Shown here in pieces: positions 14,506 to 26,040 of a stretch of 64,000 bases of DNA. The stretch lies in assembly GCF_000264995.1 (NCBI RefSeq), contig NW_006767436.1, forward strand, positions 1,204,800-1,268,799, read 5' to 3'. The position numbers were made by a program, and so were the translations under genes. The notes beneath the pieces are model-generated. The model made no database searches, was not told where the DNA came from, and saw nothing but the letters and a program-made list of their open reading frames with translations. Position 1 is the first letter of the stretch, and each line of letters begins with the position of its first letter. The stretch comes from Punctularia strigosozonata HHB-11173 SS5 (lineage: Eukaryota; Basidiomycota; Agaricomycetes; Corticiales; Punctulariaceae).

Positions 14506-15531
14506 TCAAGCACGCTGAACAGTGTTGAATAAACGGTCTCCCTGTCAATTACACCCATGCCTTAGCAAAGGCCACTGCGACATTATACGACAACGTACTG
14601 TGTCGCCCAGTCCGGGTGAGACCAAGCCATTCGCGGTTAAAACTGGATCAACCGCCGCAACCCATATCTATACCATGTTAGTTCACAGTATCAGCGTCAG
14701 ATATCTGACGGCAAGGTCACCTCAAGGCCCGGGTGTTGAGTCTGTACGTGCTTGAGACCTTCTTGGGATGCCAGGACTGCAAGTAGCTTGATCTTCGTCA
14801 CTGACGTGCATACATCAACAACGAACGATGAGAGCACATGAAAAGCGCGTACAAGGTATGCCCCATTCAAGAATCATGTTCAAAGCCGCGCAAGCAGTGC
14901 CTCCGGTCGCGATGAGCGGATCTAGAAGGACACACAGGTCGATCGGCGGCGATGGCGGTAGCTTGGAGTAATCTGAGTCCAAGCATTAGGACCGGTACAC
15001 GTAGAAAGCTATCGCGGAGTACAGACATTCCACGGGTTGCAGGCTGACCTTCTCTCTGAATATGCCGATGTGATAAACAGGAGCAGTACTACGGTGCATT
15101 CTTCGGGTCAGAGGTATGGTTCCTTGCGTATAGAGACTGACGCTTACGGGAACAGTGTGAGTAGGGCGTCTGTCATGCCCATACCAGCTCGCATGATGGG
15201 CACAAATCCGATCCTTGGCTTGATGACCGTCCCGGTAAACGTGCTGATTGGAGTTTGCTACATCGGGCTGAGTACTGACGCAGATGTCAAGTAATGTGGA
15301 CTACTGACACCGTCGAAAGTCTCTTCCTCAAGATCGCGAGTTGCTTCCACCCCAAGGATGAGACTGACGTCGTGTATGCCCTGGGGTTACTGTATGAATC
15401 ATTGCAGGAGTCTAGAGCCCGAGCTTGCGCACCTCGCGAAACTCCTTCGGAGAGGTGTCCACCTGTCGCAGGGCGGATAGCCGGGCGTTTACTACAGGGT
15501 GCGACAGGACGTGAACCCGTTCAGTGCTCAT
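14506..15531 (-). CDS. fur1: Uracil phosphoribosyltransferase
   Basis: Converts uracil and PRPP to UMP in the cytosol, the salvage step after cytosine deamination. Eight exons (15531-15433, 15380-15309, 15257-15148, 15088-15027, 14972-14853, 14800-14721, 14667-14599, 14541-14506) sum to 648 nt, 215 aa, the family's usual length. Motifs: VHVLSHPVVNARLSALRQV at the N-terminus, GTVIKPRIGFVPIMRAGMGM, YHIGIFREKVSLQPVEYYSKLP, the PRPP-binding loop LLDPLIATGGTACAAL, and the uracil-binding end GLVSPGLGDTGDRLFNT. The start is the first ATG before the conserved VHVLSHP. It lies just upstream of the Fcy2-like permease and head to head with RRP8 across 246 bp. Confidence 0.95.
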
Positions 15532-15777
15532 GGTGTAAAGGGCTAGCGCGAGTTCGGGTTGCAACGGTGGTAGCGGTCGTCAGACCTTGTGCCCATAGTC
15601 GCCTATCTGCTATCGCGGCCGAAGCGTGCTCAACGCGTGCCGTGTGGTATGTAGCGGCGCGTGAGTGCCGGATGATCATCTTGCCTTCACTGTTTGCGCT
15701 TGGTTCTTCCATCGCCTTTGGCTAGCTGCAAACATACGTATCACATACATCTGTATGCGGCGATAGCTCACGATACG

Positions 15778-17201
15778 ATGGCTTTGTTCGATGTCCCTGG
15801 CTGGTCAGTACATGCGGAGCCTTCGCGACCCTCGCCTTCGTCGAGCAAAAAACGAAAACGGTCTTCAACAGCTTACGATGTCGACATCAACTCTGCTCAG
15901 GCGAACGTCGAAAAAGTAATGCAGCAGCTCATGGGTGAGCAGGAGGGCAAGCCGCCTAAAAAGAAGGCAAAGGGCAAGGCTCAGGCAACGCAAGAGGCTG
16001 CATCCGCTGGAGACAGTGTTCGGCCAGTGAAGAAGGATAAATCTGGCGTGAAATCAAGAGCTGCGGTAGAAAAAACCACCTCAACCAAGACGAAGGCAAC
16101 ACAACCCACTCCCAAGCACCATTCTGGCAGTGACCGGAATCCGCGACAGACCTCGAAGACGCAGAAACATACAAAAATCGATGGCAAGGCTTCTCAGAAG
16201 TCTCACCTCATGGAGAAGTCTAAGGCACCGCCGCCGCCCGCTGCAAACCAAGCGCCTTTGACCTCGCTCCAGAAGAAAATGAAGGGCAGCTTGGATGGAG
16301 CACGGTTCAGGTGATTGCATTGCAAGGGTCCTTGTTTCCATTAATCACACGATTATGCATTGTCAGGTGGATTAATGAGGAACTGTACAAATCGCATAGT
16401 ACTACTGCCCACGAGATGTTGCGGAATGACCCTGACGTGTTTCGCGAGGTAATATTCGGTACATTGCCTGCCCGTTATATGATGCTGATGCCCGTTTAGT
16501 ACCACGAAGGATTTCGCCATCAGGTTAAATCTTGGCCGGTGAACCCCGTTGATCACTATATCTCCCAGTTGTCCAAATACCCAGTTCGCACCGTTGTTGC
16601 GGACCTCGGATGTGGAGACGCAGCTCTGGCACAAGCATTGATACCCAAGGGCATGGTAGTCTTGTCGTTTGACTTGGTGTCTGACGGCGCGTATGTCGTG
16701 GAAGCCGATGTTTGCGAGAAGGTCCCGCTTCCGGGATCGGAGGTACTAGACGAGAACTCTCCGGGGATGGGAAAGGGACAATTGGTCGACGTCGTGGTCT
16801 GCGCTCTCAGCCTGATGGGTACAAACTGGCCGAGCTGCGTCAAAGAAGCCTGGAGAATACTAAAGCCTGGGTGAGCCATTGCGGCGCCAGTAATATGAAG
16901 AATATGACACTCACTGGCTTCTTAGGGGAGAGCTAAAAATCGCCGAGGTTACTAGTCGATTCTCGGATGTCAAGAAATTCGAGAAGTTGGTATGTGAACT
17001 GGGATTCAAGGCGAAGTCGATGGTGATCTCACATCTCGTGTTCGCTCCGTTCATTTGCTCATTATCTCACAGGATGACAGCAATTCGCACTTCATGCTTT
17101 TCGAGTTCAAGAAGGTGCCCAGAAATCTTGGACAGAAGGGCTTAGATAAAGTATTGACGCAAACCGCACTGTTAAAACCTTGCGAGTACAAGCGCAGATG
17201 A
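15778..17201 (+). CDS. rrp8: rRNA-processing methyltransferase Rrp8 (25S rRNA m1A)
   Basis: Nucleolar SAM-dependent methyltransferase that makes N1-methyladenosine in the large-subunit rRNA. Exons 15778-16310, 16367-16448, 16500-16870, 16926-17022, 17073-17201 total 1212 nt, 403 aa. The first ~180 residues are Lys/Ser-rich and disordered, with a nuclear-signal-like KPPKKKAKGKAQ. The catalytic part begins at RWINEELYKS and runs through FREYHEGFRHQVKSWPVNP, motif I VVADLGCGDAALAQA, SFDLVSDG, the Rrp8 signature VVCALSLMGTNW, and EAWRILKPGGELKIAEVTSR, ending FMLFEFKKV. It shares a 246-bp divergent promoter with the uracil phosphoribosyltransferase gene. Its role in the surrounding salvage and permease cluster, if any, is unclear. 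Confidence 0.94.
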
Positions 17202-17380
17202 TTTATGTGATCGTCATCCATCATGTTGCCACCACCTGAAGCTGAAATGGCATTGACTCATACTGGTGATTGTTACAGACACCCATCAGCCCTGTTGTGC
17301 CTCTGCAGCTTTCGCTGATGTTATAATACATGATGAGAATGATACTGGCATGGGCCCCTCAACAGCGAAGTCGTGGAATT

Positions 17381-19831
17381 TCAGTATACATAGCGGACTG
17401 TACGCTAGCATGAGTCTTGTACGGACCAATGAATGGTCGGCACTCACAGTCAGGATTCTCCTTGTCTGTGAGATCATCAAATGCGTGCTTGTTCTCGAGG
17501 TGCTCTTCCTGGATCATTGAGTGGAATATTAGACAGAGTTGGGGAAAGCGAGGAAGGGAAGCACCTCGGTTGCGCCTCCAACCTCGATTTCGGGCTTCCC
17601 CTGTGCGCGTCGCTTGAGTACATTCATACGCATGAGGTGGATGCGGAGGGCGACGATCGTCGAGCATTGGATACCGTATAGCACCATGTGCGAGATGAAG
17701 GCGTGTGTATAGCGAGGTGCGTCATTGGCTCGAAATACCTGAGGCCCGATGGCGTTTCCAACGGCCCATGCACTAGTAGAAGGTAATCGTTCAGCGCAGC
17801 CCCGGAAGCGCCTGGTCATGAAAGCTTACATGAAGACCAAACTATTCGCCATCACTTGCTTTGTCCGACCAGCGACGTTACCGGACATAACAGCCAAGTT
17901 GAGAACTGCAACGGCTCCGAACCCTTGCATGCAGCTACAAGCTTATCGGTACGGAGGGGAATGTATACCAGGCAAGGACTTACTAGAAGGCGAGTAACAA
18001 TCCAACCTTAGTATGCTGGTTCGTGGGCACCGTTAAGAACACTATGGTACCGGCGATGTTTGGAAGCGTATATATCTGCCGCCGTGTTAGATATACATGC
18101 GGAGGGCACAGAAGGTCGGTGCCTTACGAATGCACATAGCAAACGTTGCTTGTACCTTTTCGAGAGCCACGCGGCGGAGAAGAGGAAGAACCTTCGCGAT
18201 GTCAAGCGCGTCAGTCGATGCAGGCCACGGCCATATGAATGATGCAACCGACGCACATGATGATAGATCCCTGAGCAATAGCCAATAAGTATGTTTGCAA
18301 AGTGGTGTAGCCGAATGCCTTGATGATAAGGTTGCTATTGAAAAATCGAAACCATGTTGTTCAAGCCGCACGGCGAAACTCACCTGAACGCGCCCAGACC
18401 GCCCGTAGGCAAAGCATTCGTGAAGGAAATCAAGGTCACCATCCAAACGGTGGGATCGCGCAGCGCCTCCACTGAGATGAGGCGTGTCAATAAGTAAAGA
18501 GTGATCTTCGGACACTAGCCACGTACATGCTTGGTACGTCTTGAATTCCTTGTTCTGGAGGCCCGTGTTGTTTGCCCTAAAGGTGTCGAGGACGGTTACA
18601 TTCACGTGAGACGGAGATTACTTAGAGCTGGAAGTACCTGACTCGCTCAGCGATAAGATGACGATCTTCCACAGACCAGCATTTTGCGCGGATCGGAGAG
18701 TCTGGGAGCCACCATGTCACAAATAAGCCCCAAACAACAGTAAGGCATCCCAGCAGCTGCAAGCAACATTAGAGACGGTACAATAACTCGAGACGCTGAC
18801 ATACCGTAAAGAGGATTTGCCAGTTCTTAAGTGCACCACCGTGGATATGGGCGATCCCATAAGCGACCAAGCCACCGACGCATTGCTGAAATCCGTTCAT
18901 GGAGTAAAACGAGCCGATGATGAGCGGCTGTTCCTCTCGAGTATACCACATCGTGGACCTATCGCTGGTCATTTGCTTGGTCGGATGTCCATGAAACATG
19001 ACGGCTTACAGAAAGACGAATGCTGGCTGGCAAACACACTCGAAGATTCCGAGTAAAGTACGGACTGTGATGAGGCCACCGAAGTTGTGGCAAGCGGCAG
19101 TGCAGGCGAGCACGGCGCCCCATGCGGTGATGCTGTTGTTAGGCTTTAGCGATAGATAACAAGAAAGCTTCATATTGCTCACTTGAATCCCAGGAATTTA
19201 GCCACCGGAAGACGCTGCAATAATCGATTCGCAGGAAACTCCCATGCCAGACTGCTTTGATGTCAACAAACTGTCATAGTTCACGCCTCGTAACAAAACA
19301 CACACATAGCGATATATACTGTGGCCAAGCGAACATAAGCGTGCAGAACTCGTAACCTCGCGGAGAAACTGACCACAAGTGGTTAACCAGGCATATTGTT
19401 GACCGTGAAGATGGGTGTCCTCTTGAATGCCCATGATGGAGGCGAAGTTTATTGTTCCCTTATCAAGTGTCTGTGCGAAGTACGTGACGACCTGGAAAGC
19501 ACAGTGTTGGTGGACGGGGAGGGCACAAGATATTTGCCAATCTCGCACCATCACCACCAGGACCCGCTTATGGACCATCCATCGGAGACGTCTGTTAGTT
19601 TCAGGGTCAATGTATATGGGCTTGTCTGTTTCTGCGAAGAACTGGGCAATCTCCGCATCGATACCATGACGGGGGACTGAGGGTACGCTGAATGATGTCT
19701 TCTTGCATGTGTGCGCATAACTCACCTTCGCTAGGAATCGCGGATTGACCACTGCTAACGGAATACAAATCCTTCGCGACGGCATGCTCAATCTGAACGG
19801 GATGTTCGATAGCGTCCTTGGGGTAGGACAT
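17381..19831 (-). CDS. MFS allantoate/ureidosuccinate permease (Dal5 family)
   Basis: Twelve-TM anion:cation symporter of the Dal5/ACS family; yeast Dal5 takes up allantoate and ureidosuccinate. I read 17 exons ending ENPDFRYVY. Landmarks: MSYPKDAIEHPVQIEHA start, ETNRRLRWMVHKRVLVVM, YFAQTLDKGTINFASIMGI, WEFPANRLLQRLPVAKFLGF, WYTREEQPLIIGSFYSMNGF, LPTGGLGAFSNLIIKAFGY, MANSLVFIAWAVGNAIGPQ, RRAQGKPEIE. A 13-nt exon at 19306-19318 supplies YIAI, and the last coding exon is 17 nt. An alternative in-frame start lies at 20005, but the N-terminus from 19831 looks more like the family. The substrate cannot be told from sequence; related members carry vitamins or dipeptides. It is divergent from GH105. 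Confidence 0.9.
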
Positions 19832-20366
19832 CCTGTTAGCGTTTGTGGAAGCGCTGGGACGTTCGGTCCTCAGCCCGCAGAATTCTTTTGGTTTTATCCC
19901 CGGTTGTGGTCGTCCCTGGCTCGTGACGGAGGCCGTTGCAGATCTGGCGGGCCGGGGAAGGCCATCCCCACGGGGCCCCGGTTCTTGTGACTTCTTGGCA
20001 AACAATCAGCTTTTGGACGCCGTATTCGGAAACAGTCCGATATTCTTGTTGTGATCAGTTGAGTCGCACATTTATGTCGGTATGAGTGCAGGACGAAACA
20101 ACCAACACATAACTTGATATACGACAGGAGCGTGCTGCTTGTCGCGGGTGAACAGCAATATCCATACTCCCCGACGCTCCTTTCATTTGCCCTTCCCCGA
20201 GGCAACGCGTGCGAAGCCGTGGCTGACTATAAGCAGTGAAAACGCTTGACGACCTCATTGATAGAATCGGGCCCGGTACGGCGGCCCGTTTGCCCCGGGA
20301 CGACATCTCTTGAAATGCTCGCTACGACCGCGACGTTAGAGCTTGTTCTAATCGCCGCTAGGAATC
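19832..20366. promoter_or_regulatory. Divergent promoter region, Dal5-like permease / GH105
   Basis: A 535-bp region between divergent starts. It is open in frame with the permease up to 20005, so the true permease start could lie inside it. No clear TATA box or other gene. Confidence 0.4.
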
Positions 20367-21639
20367 ATGTCGTGGAGGAACGTCAATGCTGAAAAGGTGG
20401 CCTTGCTCAAAACGATCAACAAGGTCATCGACTGTCTCGTCAATATCAAGGATGAGACGGGAGAATTCCTGATGACGATTCCCGATGGTCGGGTTATCGA
20501 TACGAAGGGATGGGATGACTGGGAAGTGCGTAGCATGCTTGTGTCTATTAGTTCTGCATACAGTCTCTGATGCCCTAGTAGTGGACTCATGGTGTAGGTT
20601 TGTATATTGGCTACTCACGTTGCGTTATTTGGAATTGAACCTTCCTTACAGGATTGTATGGCTTGCACAAGTTGCATGAGATAACGGGCGACGAAAACGC
20701 GTTAGGCATCGCTCTAGCCTGGTTCAAGGATCGATTCGAGATCGGAACGACCAAAAACGTGAACACCATGTCCCCTCTACTCACAGCCGCGTACATCCAC
20801 GAAGCCAAGCTCGCGAATTACTACGTCCATCTCGACTCCTGGGCGGAATGGGTCATGTATGATATGCCGCGCACAGAAGAAGAAGGGCTTCAGCATATAA
20901 CGTATCTGGTGGACAATCACCAGCAACTATGGGACGACACGTTGATGATGAGCGTACTGCCGCTGACGAAGATTGGACTCATCTTGAATCGACCTCACTA
21001 CGTCGAAGAAGCAAAGCGGCAATTCCTGCTGCATATCAAGTACTTGGCGGATCCGCAGACAGGACTTTGGTTCCATGGTATGGCATTCGCCCAGAACAGC
21101 GCCAGGAAGCTGACTGGTGGATGACTCCAGGATGGACCTTTGACGGGCGGCACCATTTTGCGAAGGCGAGATGGGGACGAGGGAATTGCTGGATCACAGT
21201 CGCCATCCCGGACTTTATTGAGCTACTGCAGCTCCCCCCGACCGACGGCCTCCGCATGTTCCTGACCTCTACGTTGAAGGCACAAATCGATGCACTCGTC
21301 AAGCTCCAAGACCCAGACAGCGGATTGTGGCACACGCTTCTCGACGATCCAAGCTCTTACCTCGAAGCTTCGGCCACGGCAGGGTTCGCATACGGAATTT
21401 TGAAGGCGATTCGCATCCGATTGATTCCAAAGGAGGAAAAGTACATGGCATGTGCGAGGAAGGCGATAGGCGCGGTGCTGGCAAACATCTCGGAGAAGGG
21501 AGAGCTGTTGCAAACATCATTCGGCACGCCAGTGTTCGACGATTTGGACGGGTATAAACAGATACCGCTGACTAGTATGCCGTACGGCCAAAGCCTTGCA
21601 CTTCTGGCGCTGACGGAATGGTTGAGAACATTCATGTAG
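20367..21639 (+). CDS. GH105 unsaturated glycuronyl hydrolase
   Basis: Removes the unsaturated uronic acid from oligosaccharides made by pectin (rhamnogalacturonan) lyases. Exons 20367-20525, 20582-20597, 20652-21077, 21131-21639 give 1110 nt, 369 aa, normal for the family. Sequence signs of the (alpha/alpha)6 fold: NIKDETGEFLMTIPDGRVID, WDDWEWTHGVGLYGLHKLHE, LVDNHQQLWDDTLMMSVLPL with the catalytic-type WDDT, GLWFHGWTFDGRHHFAKARW then GRGNCWITVAIPDFIELL, and the SLALLALTEWL end. The WTHGV segment comes from a 16-nt exon. No signal peptide is seen, so it probably acts inside the cell on imported sugars. PRP31 follows 219 bp downstream on the same strand. Confidence 0.92.
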
Positions 21640-21858
21640 AATAATCGAAGGAGAGATAGGCGGCTGGGGTAACATACGTAACGCGGAATGGAACATGAGT
21701 ATTATTTCGCATAGCTTCGGCGCGCGTGATCAGTATTAGGCTGCCACGCGCGGTGGCTGCCATGCGAGGTCCACTATATTGAAGCACTGAGGGTCAGGCG
21801 GAACGTCTCCTCTGCTTACCTCCTTGCACGTCGCGAGCTCGCATTGCTGTAGCTGACC

Positions 21859-23943
21859 ATGAGCGGACTTGCGGACGAACTACTTGCTGACCTTGACGGT
21901 CTCTCTGACGGTGGAGAAGGCTATCCCGACGAGGAATCAGCTGAACCCTCCGGTTCCACTCCCAATGGCGTCAAGCGCAAGGCACCTGCTGACGGCTCTG
22001 ACGCTGAGATGTCCGACGCAGGCGAAGAAGATCAAGGAGACGAAGGCCAGGTTGGGCTGGTATTGGAAGGCGGCATCAAACCTGCAGAGGAGCTCGATGC
22101 AGAAGAAGTGCAGAGGATGGAGCTCGGCGCGGTAGAAGACGTTAGCAAGGTTGCGAAACTGTACGGAAGCAAGAAAATGACCGACATTCTGAATGTAAGC
22201 ACTGCACACGGTAGGGCCCGGGCTCCCGAGCTCATGTACGATGCAGGAAATCGAGAAATACCAGGCAAACCCTAGCTCAACGACGCAGATGGCCATGCCG
22301 AGTCATTCGAATCCGGAGTACAACGTGATTGTTCAGGCCAATAACCTGTCGGTCGACGTGGACAATGAGATTCTGGTGGTCAATAAGGTATTTCGCTTCA
22401 TCGAGTTCCACATATCGGATTGGTAATAGACGTCCTCAGTTCATTCGAGATCACTACGCGAAGAAATTCCCTGAGCTTGAGCAACTGGTCGGAGATCCTA
22501 CCATGTACATCCGCGCAGTTCGAGCTCTAGGTAACAGCGAGGTATTTCAACATATCACAACCGCATATAGTCGATGGTCATATCTTCCCCATAGGACCCG
22601 ACCAAAGTGGACCTTTCTGGGATTCTGCCTCCGGCTGTTATAATGAGCGTACTTGTTACTGCGACGACTACTTCTGGCCAACCTCTCAGCGAGGCTGAAT
22701 GGGCAGCGACGGAGCGCGCTTGCGATCTTGCCGACAAGCTTGAAGAGGCTCGCAAAAAGGTACACAACACAGTAGTTACTTCACTCAGTTCGCAACCTCA
22801 CAAATTTCGCGCATGCGCAGATATTCATGTACGTCAGTTCGAGAATGAATGTCCTCGCGCCCAACCTATCAGCTATTGTCGGCACTACTACAGCTGCGAA
22901 ACTCCTCGGCGTTGCTGGCGGTCTGACAGGCTTGTCTAAGATGCCCGCTTGCAATGTTCATGTCAGTGCATCGCTTGAATGTTTGGAATCCCAGTTAACT
23001 CCATTGTAACAGCTCCTGGGTGCACAGAAGAAAATTGCGGCAGGGTTCTCATCTGTTACCCAACGACGGCACACCGGATTTGTGTTTCAGTCAGAGCTTG
23101 TGCAACAGACGCCACCCGAACATCGCATGAAGATTCAGCGAACAGTTGGTGCCAAGTGCTCTCTTGCGTGCCGGATGGACATGGAAAGGAACCGTCGAGA
23201 TGGTAATGGTCTTCTGCCAAAGTATCCGTAATAAGTTCTAACCTAGCACCAGGGTCATATGGCGAACAGTTGCGCGAAAAAATCGAGAAACATATCGATC
23301 GTCTCGCGGCGCCTCCGCCATCCAAGGTGATCAAGGCTCTCCCTATACCTAATGACGGCCCGAAGAAACGACGTGGTGGTAAACGGTAAGTACATATTTC
23401 TCCCCGACGTTCATTATCGTACCCATGATCGCCGCGCAGTGCCCGCAAGGCTAAGGAGGCGTACGCCCAGACAGAGCTCCGGAAACTACAGAATCGCATG
23501 GTCTTCGGTGAGGCGGAGGAAGAGGTCGGTGCATTCGACGAGACGAAGGGCATGGGCATGATTGGCGTTGCGAGCGGGAAAATACGGGCTGGTATGGGAG
23601 AGGCGAAAACGAAAGGTCGGCCTTGTTTTGCCCATCATACAGACATTATCGTACTCACCAATTCATCGTAGCGAAATTATCGAAGGCGAACAAGCTTCGA
23701 ACTGCAGCGCTTACGAGGGCAGCACAGAGTGCACATACATCTGGGACCGCAACATCGTTGACTGTCACACCGGTACAAGGTAGAAAACTTCATTCCCCTC
23801 CAAATGTACTTCTACTCACTCTTATTCCAGGATTCGAGCTCACCAACAAAGCGGCAGCGGCTGACCGTGTCAAAGCCGCAAACGAGCGATGGTTTGCAGG
23901 CGGAACATTCTCGTTCATCGGGAGCAAAGGCGACACTAAATGA
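21859..23943 (+). CDS. prp31: U4/U6 snRNP-associated splicing factor Prp31
   Basis: Bridges U4 snRNP into the U4/U6.U5 tri-snRNP and binds the 15.5K/Snu13-U4 complex through its Nop domain. Exons 21859-22194, 22247-22387, 22440-22541, 22595-22759, 22821-22961, 23013-23202, 23253-23385, 23440-23615, 23672-23779, 23831-23943 sum to 1605 nt, 534 aa. An acidic N-terminus ([14 protein letters not shown]) precedes the NOSIC region ([20 protein letters not shown]), the Nop domain ([34 protein letters not shown]) and the Prp31 C-terminal region ([19 protein letters not shown], ending [11 protein letters not shown]). It converges on ISU1. Confidence 0.95.
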
Positions 23944-24175
23944 CTGCAGATGCTGGACCAGTAGCATAGATACGGTATTCCATCATATTTCTGGTTGTGC
24001 GGATGTTCGAGAGCTTGCGACATGCAGCTACGGGATTTACATGATGAAATGGGACCTCAAGGCATATTAACTAATCATACACGACTCTACGGCGGGACAA
24101 CGAAAGAACAGCATCACAACGAGGTCAATTGTGATCTACGGCGAAGGAAGTCAGGCAAAACAGGGGATGCGATGC

Positions 24176-24947
24176 TTATGCAGATGCTGGAGGATGGGCG
24201 GTAGCCACCGTTTGGCCGGTCGCTGCGCTCTGCGAAACGTCGATGAACCCGCTCTGCTTGGGGTTAGCAGCCTTATTCCGTTTGGTGCGGTAGTCCCGGA
24301 TGGCTGAGCGGATGGCGTCCTCAGCAAGCACTGAAGCAAGTCAGTCAGCTTTCTTCTCCTGCAAGCAATGAAAGGAGCGCAACTTACTAGAACAGTGAAG
24401 CTTCACAGGTGGCAGGCAAAGCTCCTTTGCTATCTCAGTGTTCTTGATTTTTTCGGCCTCCTCGAGAGAAAGGCCCTTGACGCGCTCGGTCATGTATGAG
24501 CTTGAGGCGATGGCGCTACCGCAGCCAAACGTCTTGAACTTGACGTCGGAAATGATACCGTTCTCGTCAACACGAATTTGAAGCTTCATAACATCGCCGC
24601 AGCTGAAAAATATTAGGGTGGGTCAGCCGCAACCCATCGGGCGTGGGAACAAATACGTACGCAGGTGCGCCGACAAGGCCAGTGCCAACGTCCTTGTCGG
24701 TTTTGGGGAGAGATCCAACCTGTACGAGAAGTGTATATCAGATAACCGAAGCAAAAAGGTGGGGGGCAAGGACCAGTACAGGGGGAAAGGTCTGGCCGGG
24801 GCCCAGGCCGACACTTACATTTCGTGGGTTCTCGTAGTGGGATATCACTTTCTCGTGATATCCGCGAGCAAGCACAGGCCGCGCGGCTGGAATTCTGGCA
24901 GCGCGTGCGGCGGCGAGGGCAGGCCTTGAAAGTGCTGAGCGGAACAT
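24176..24947 (-). CDS. isu1: Mitochondrial iron-sulfur cluster scaffold protein
   Basis: Scaffold on which [2Fe-2S] clusters are built in the mitochondrial matrix, with Nfs1, frataxin and the Hsp70 Ssq1. Exons 24947-24819, 24719-24661, 24602-24388, 24330-24176 give 558 nt, 185 aa. The N-terminus is an Arg/Ala-rich presequence ([20 protein letters not shown]). The three cluster cysteines are in [21 protein letters not shown] and VKLHCSMLAEDA, and LPPVK is the Hsp70 recognition motif. The C-terminus is about 30 residues longer than in yeast. It is head to head with TAF9 (156 bp). Confidence 0.96.
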
Positions 24948-25103
24948 AGTGGTCGTCGTGGTCAACGTAAAGGATGGAATGGTGGGATGCGGAGTCGGCA
25001 AGGCCGCTTGGGTGCGTCAGTTTCCGGCGGAAAGGCGGAGTCTGAACCAAGACTGCTTATCAGATACAGTCACATGCCTTATCACGTTTTGGCGTTTTCG
25101 GCA

Positions 25104-25920
25104 ATGGCCGACTTTGCCGTTCACTCTGCTCGCATGTCTCGAGCGCAAGCGGAGACGCTTCCGCCGTCGGCGAGAGCCATTGCCTTATTACTCGCGTCAA
25201 CACCAACCGTACAAGACGCGCAGCCTGGAGTGCTGCACCAATTGCTTGAATTCGCGCATCGTTACACGTCTCAGGTATTGTCCGATGCGCAAGTGTATGG
25301 GGACCATGCGGGTCGCGGTGGCAAGATCGAGCTAGACGACGTTACTCTCGCGGTCCAAGCTCGTGTAGGTTGGGAGTTCGGGGGACGTATACCCAAGGAG
25401 GTGTGCCTTCAGTCATTTCAAGACGTTCCTTGTGTGACAATTTCTCATTCGTCGTGTACAGTACCTTCTGCAACTGGCCTCCCAGACGAACTCCCAGCCT
25501 TTGCCAGCGGTTCCTGAAGTGTTTGGTGTTAGGCTGCCGCCCCCAGCCGACTGTCTCACTTCCGTCGACTTCGACCTCGTACCTAGCAAGCCTCCCCCTG
25601 AGGTCAAGATCTTCGACGAGGAACTCGAAGAAGTCGAGGAGGAAGAGGAGGAGGAGGAGGAAGATGAAGACGTTGTCATGGATGCCGGAGTTGGTCTTCC
25701 ACCTTCGATGAGCCGCCGTGCAGCGTACACGCCTAGTGATGCGGATATGCTGGGTACACCAGCACCAGGACACGAAGGTAGCGAAGTGGAGGAAGAGGAG
25801 GAAGATGGCTTGTTCGCCGGTGGTGATGAGGCCAGTGGCGATGAAGCAATGGAGGAAGTGCAAACACAAGACTCGAGCCCAGTGAAACGCAAGCTTGTGG
25901 AGGAGGAAGATTATGACTAG
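25104..25920 (+). CDS. taf9: Transcription initiation factor TFIID subunit 9 (TAF9)
   Basis: Histone-fold subunit shared by TFIID and SAGA, pairing with TAF6. Exons 25104-25400 and 25462-25920 give 756 nt, 251 aa. The histone fold runs from LPPSARAIALLLAS through GVLHQLLEFAHRYTSQVLSD and KIELDDVTLAVQARV, then the family's PKEYLLQLASQTNSQPLP and PAVPEVFGVRLPP. The second half is acidic and disordered, including a long Glu run from a GAG/GAA repeat near 25639-25667. I chose the ATG at 25104; in-frame ATGs upstream would add a poorly conserved leader. Confidence 0.93.
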
Positions 25921-26040
25921 GCATGCCGGATCACCTGTCCCGGTATATACACCCTCCTAGTGGGGCCATGTATTATTAAGTGCGGCACAATGGTATACAC
26001 AAACCAATCTTCGCCTGAATAGCAGAAATCAATCACCACC

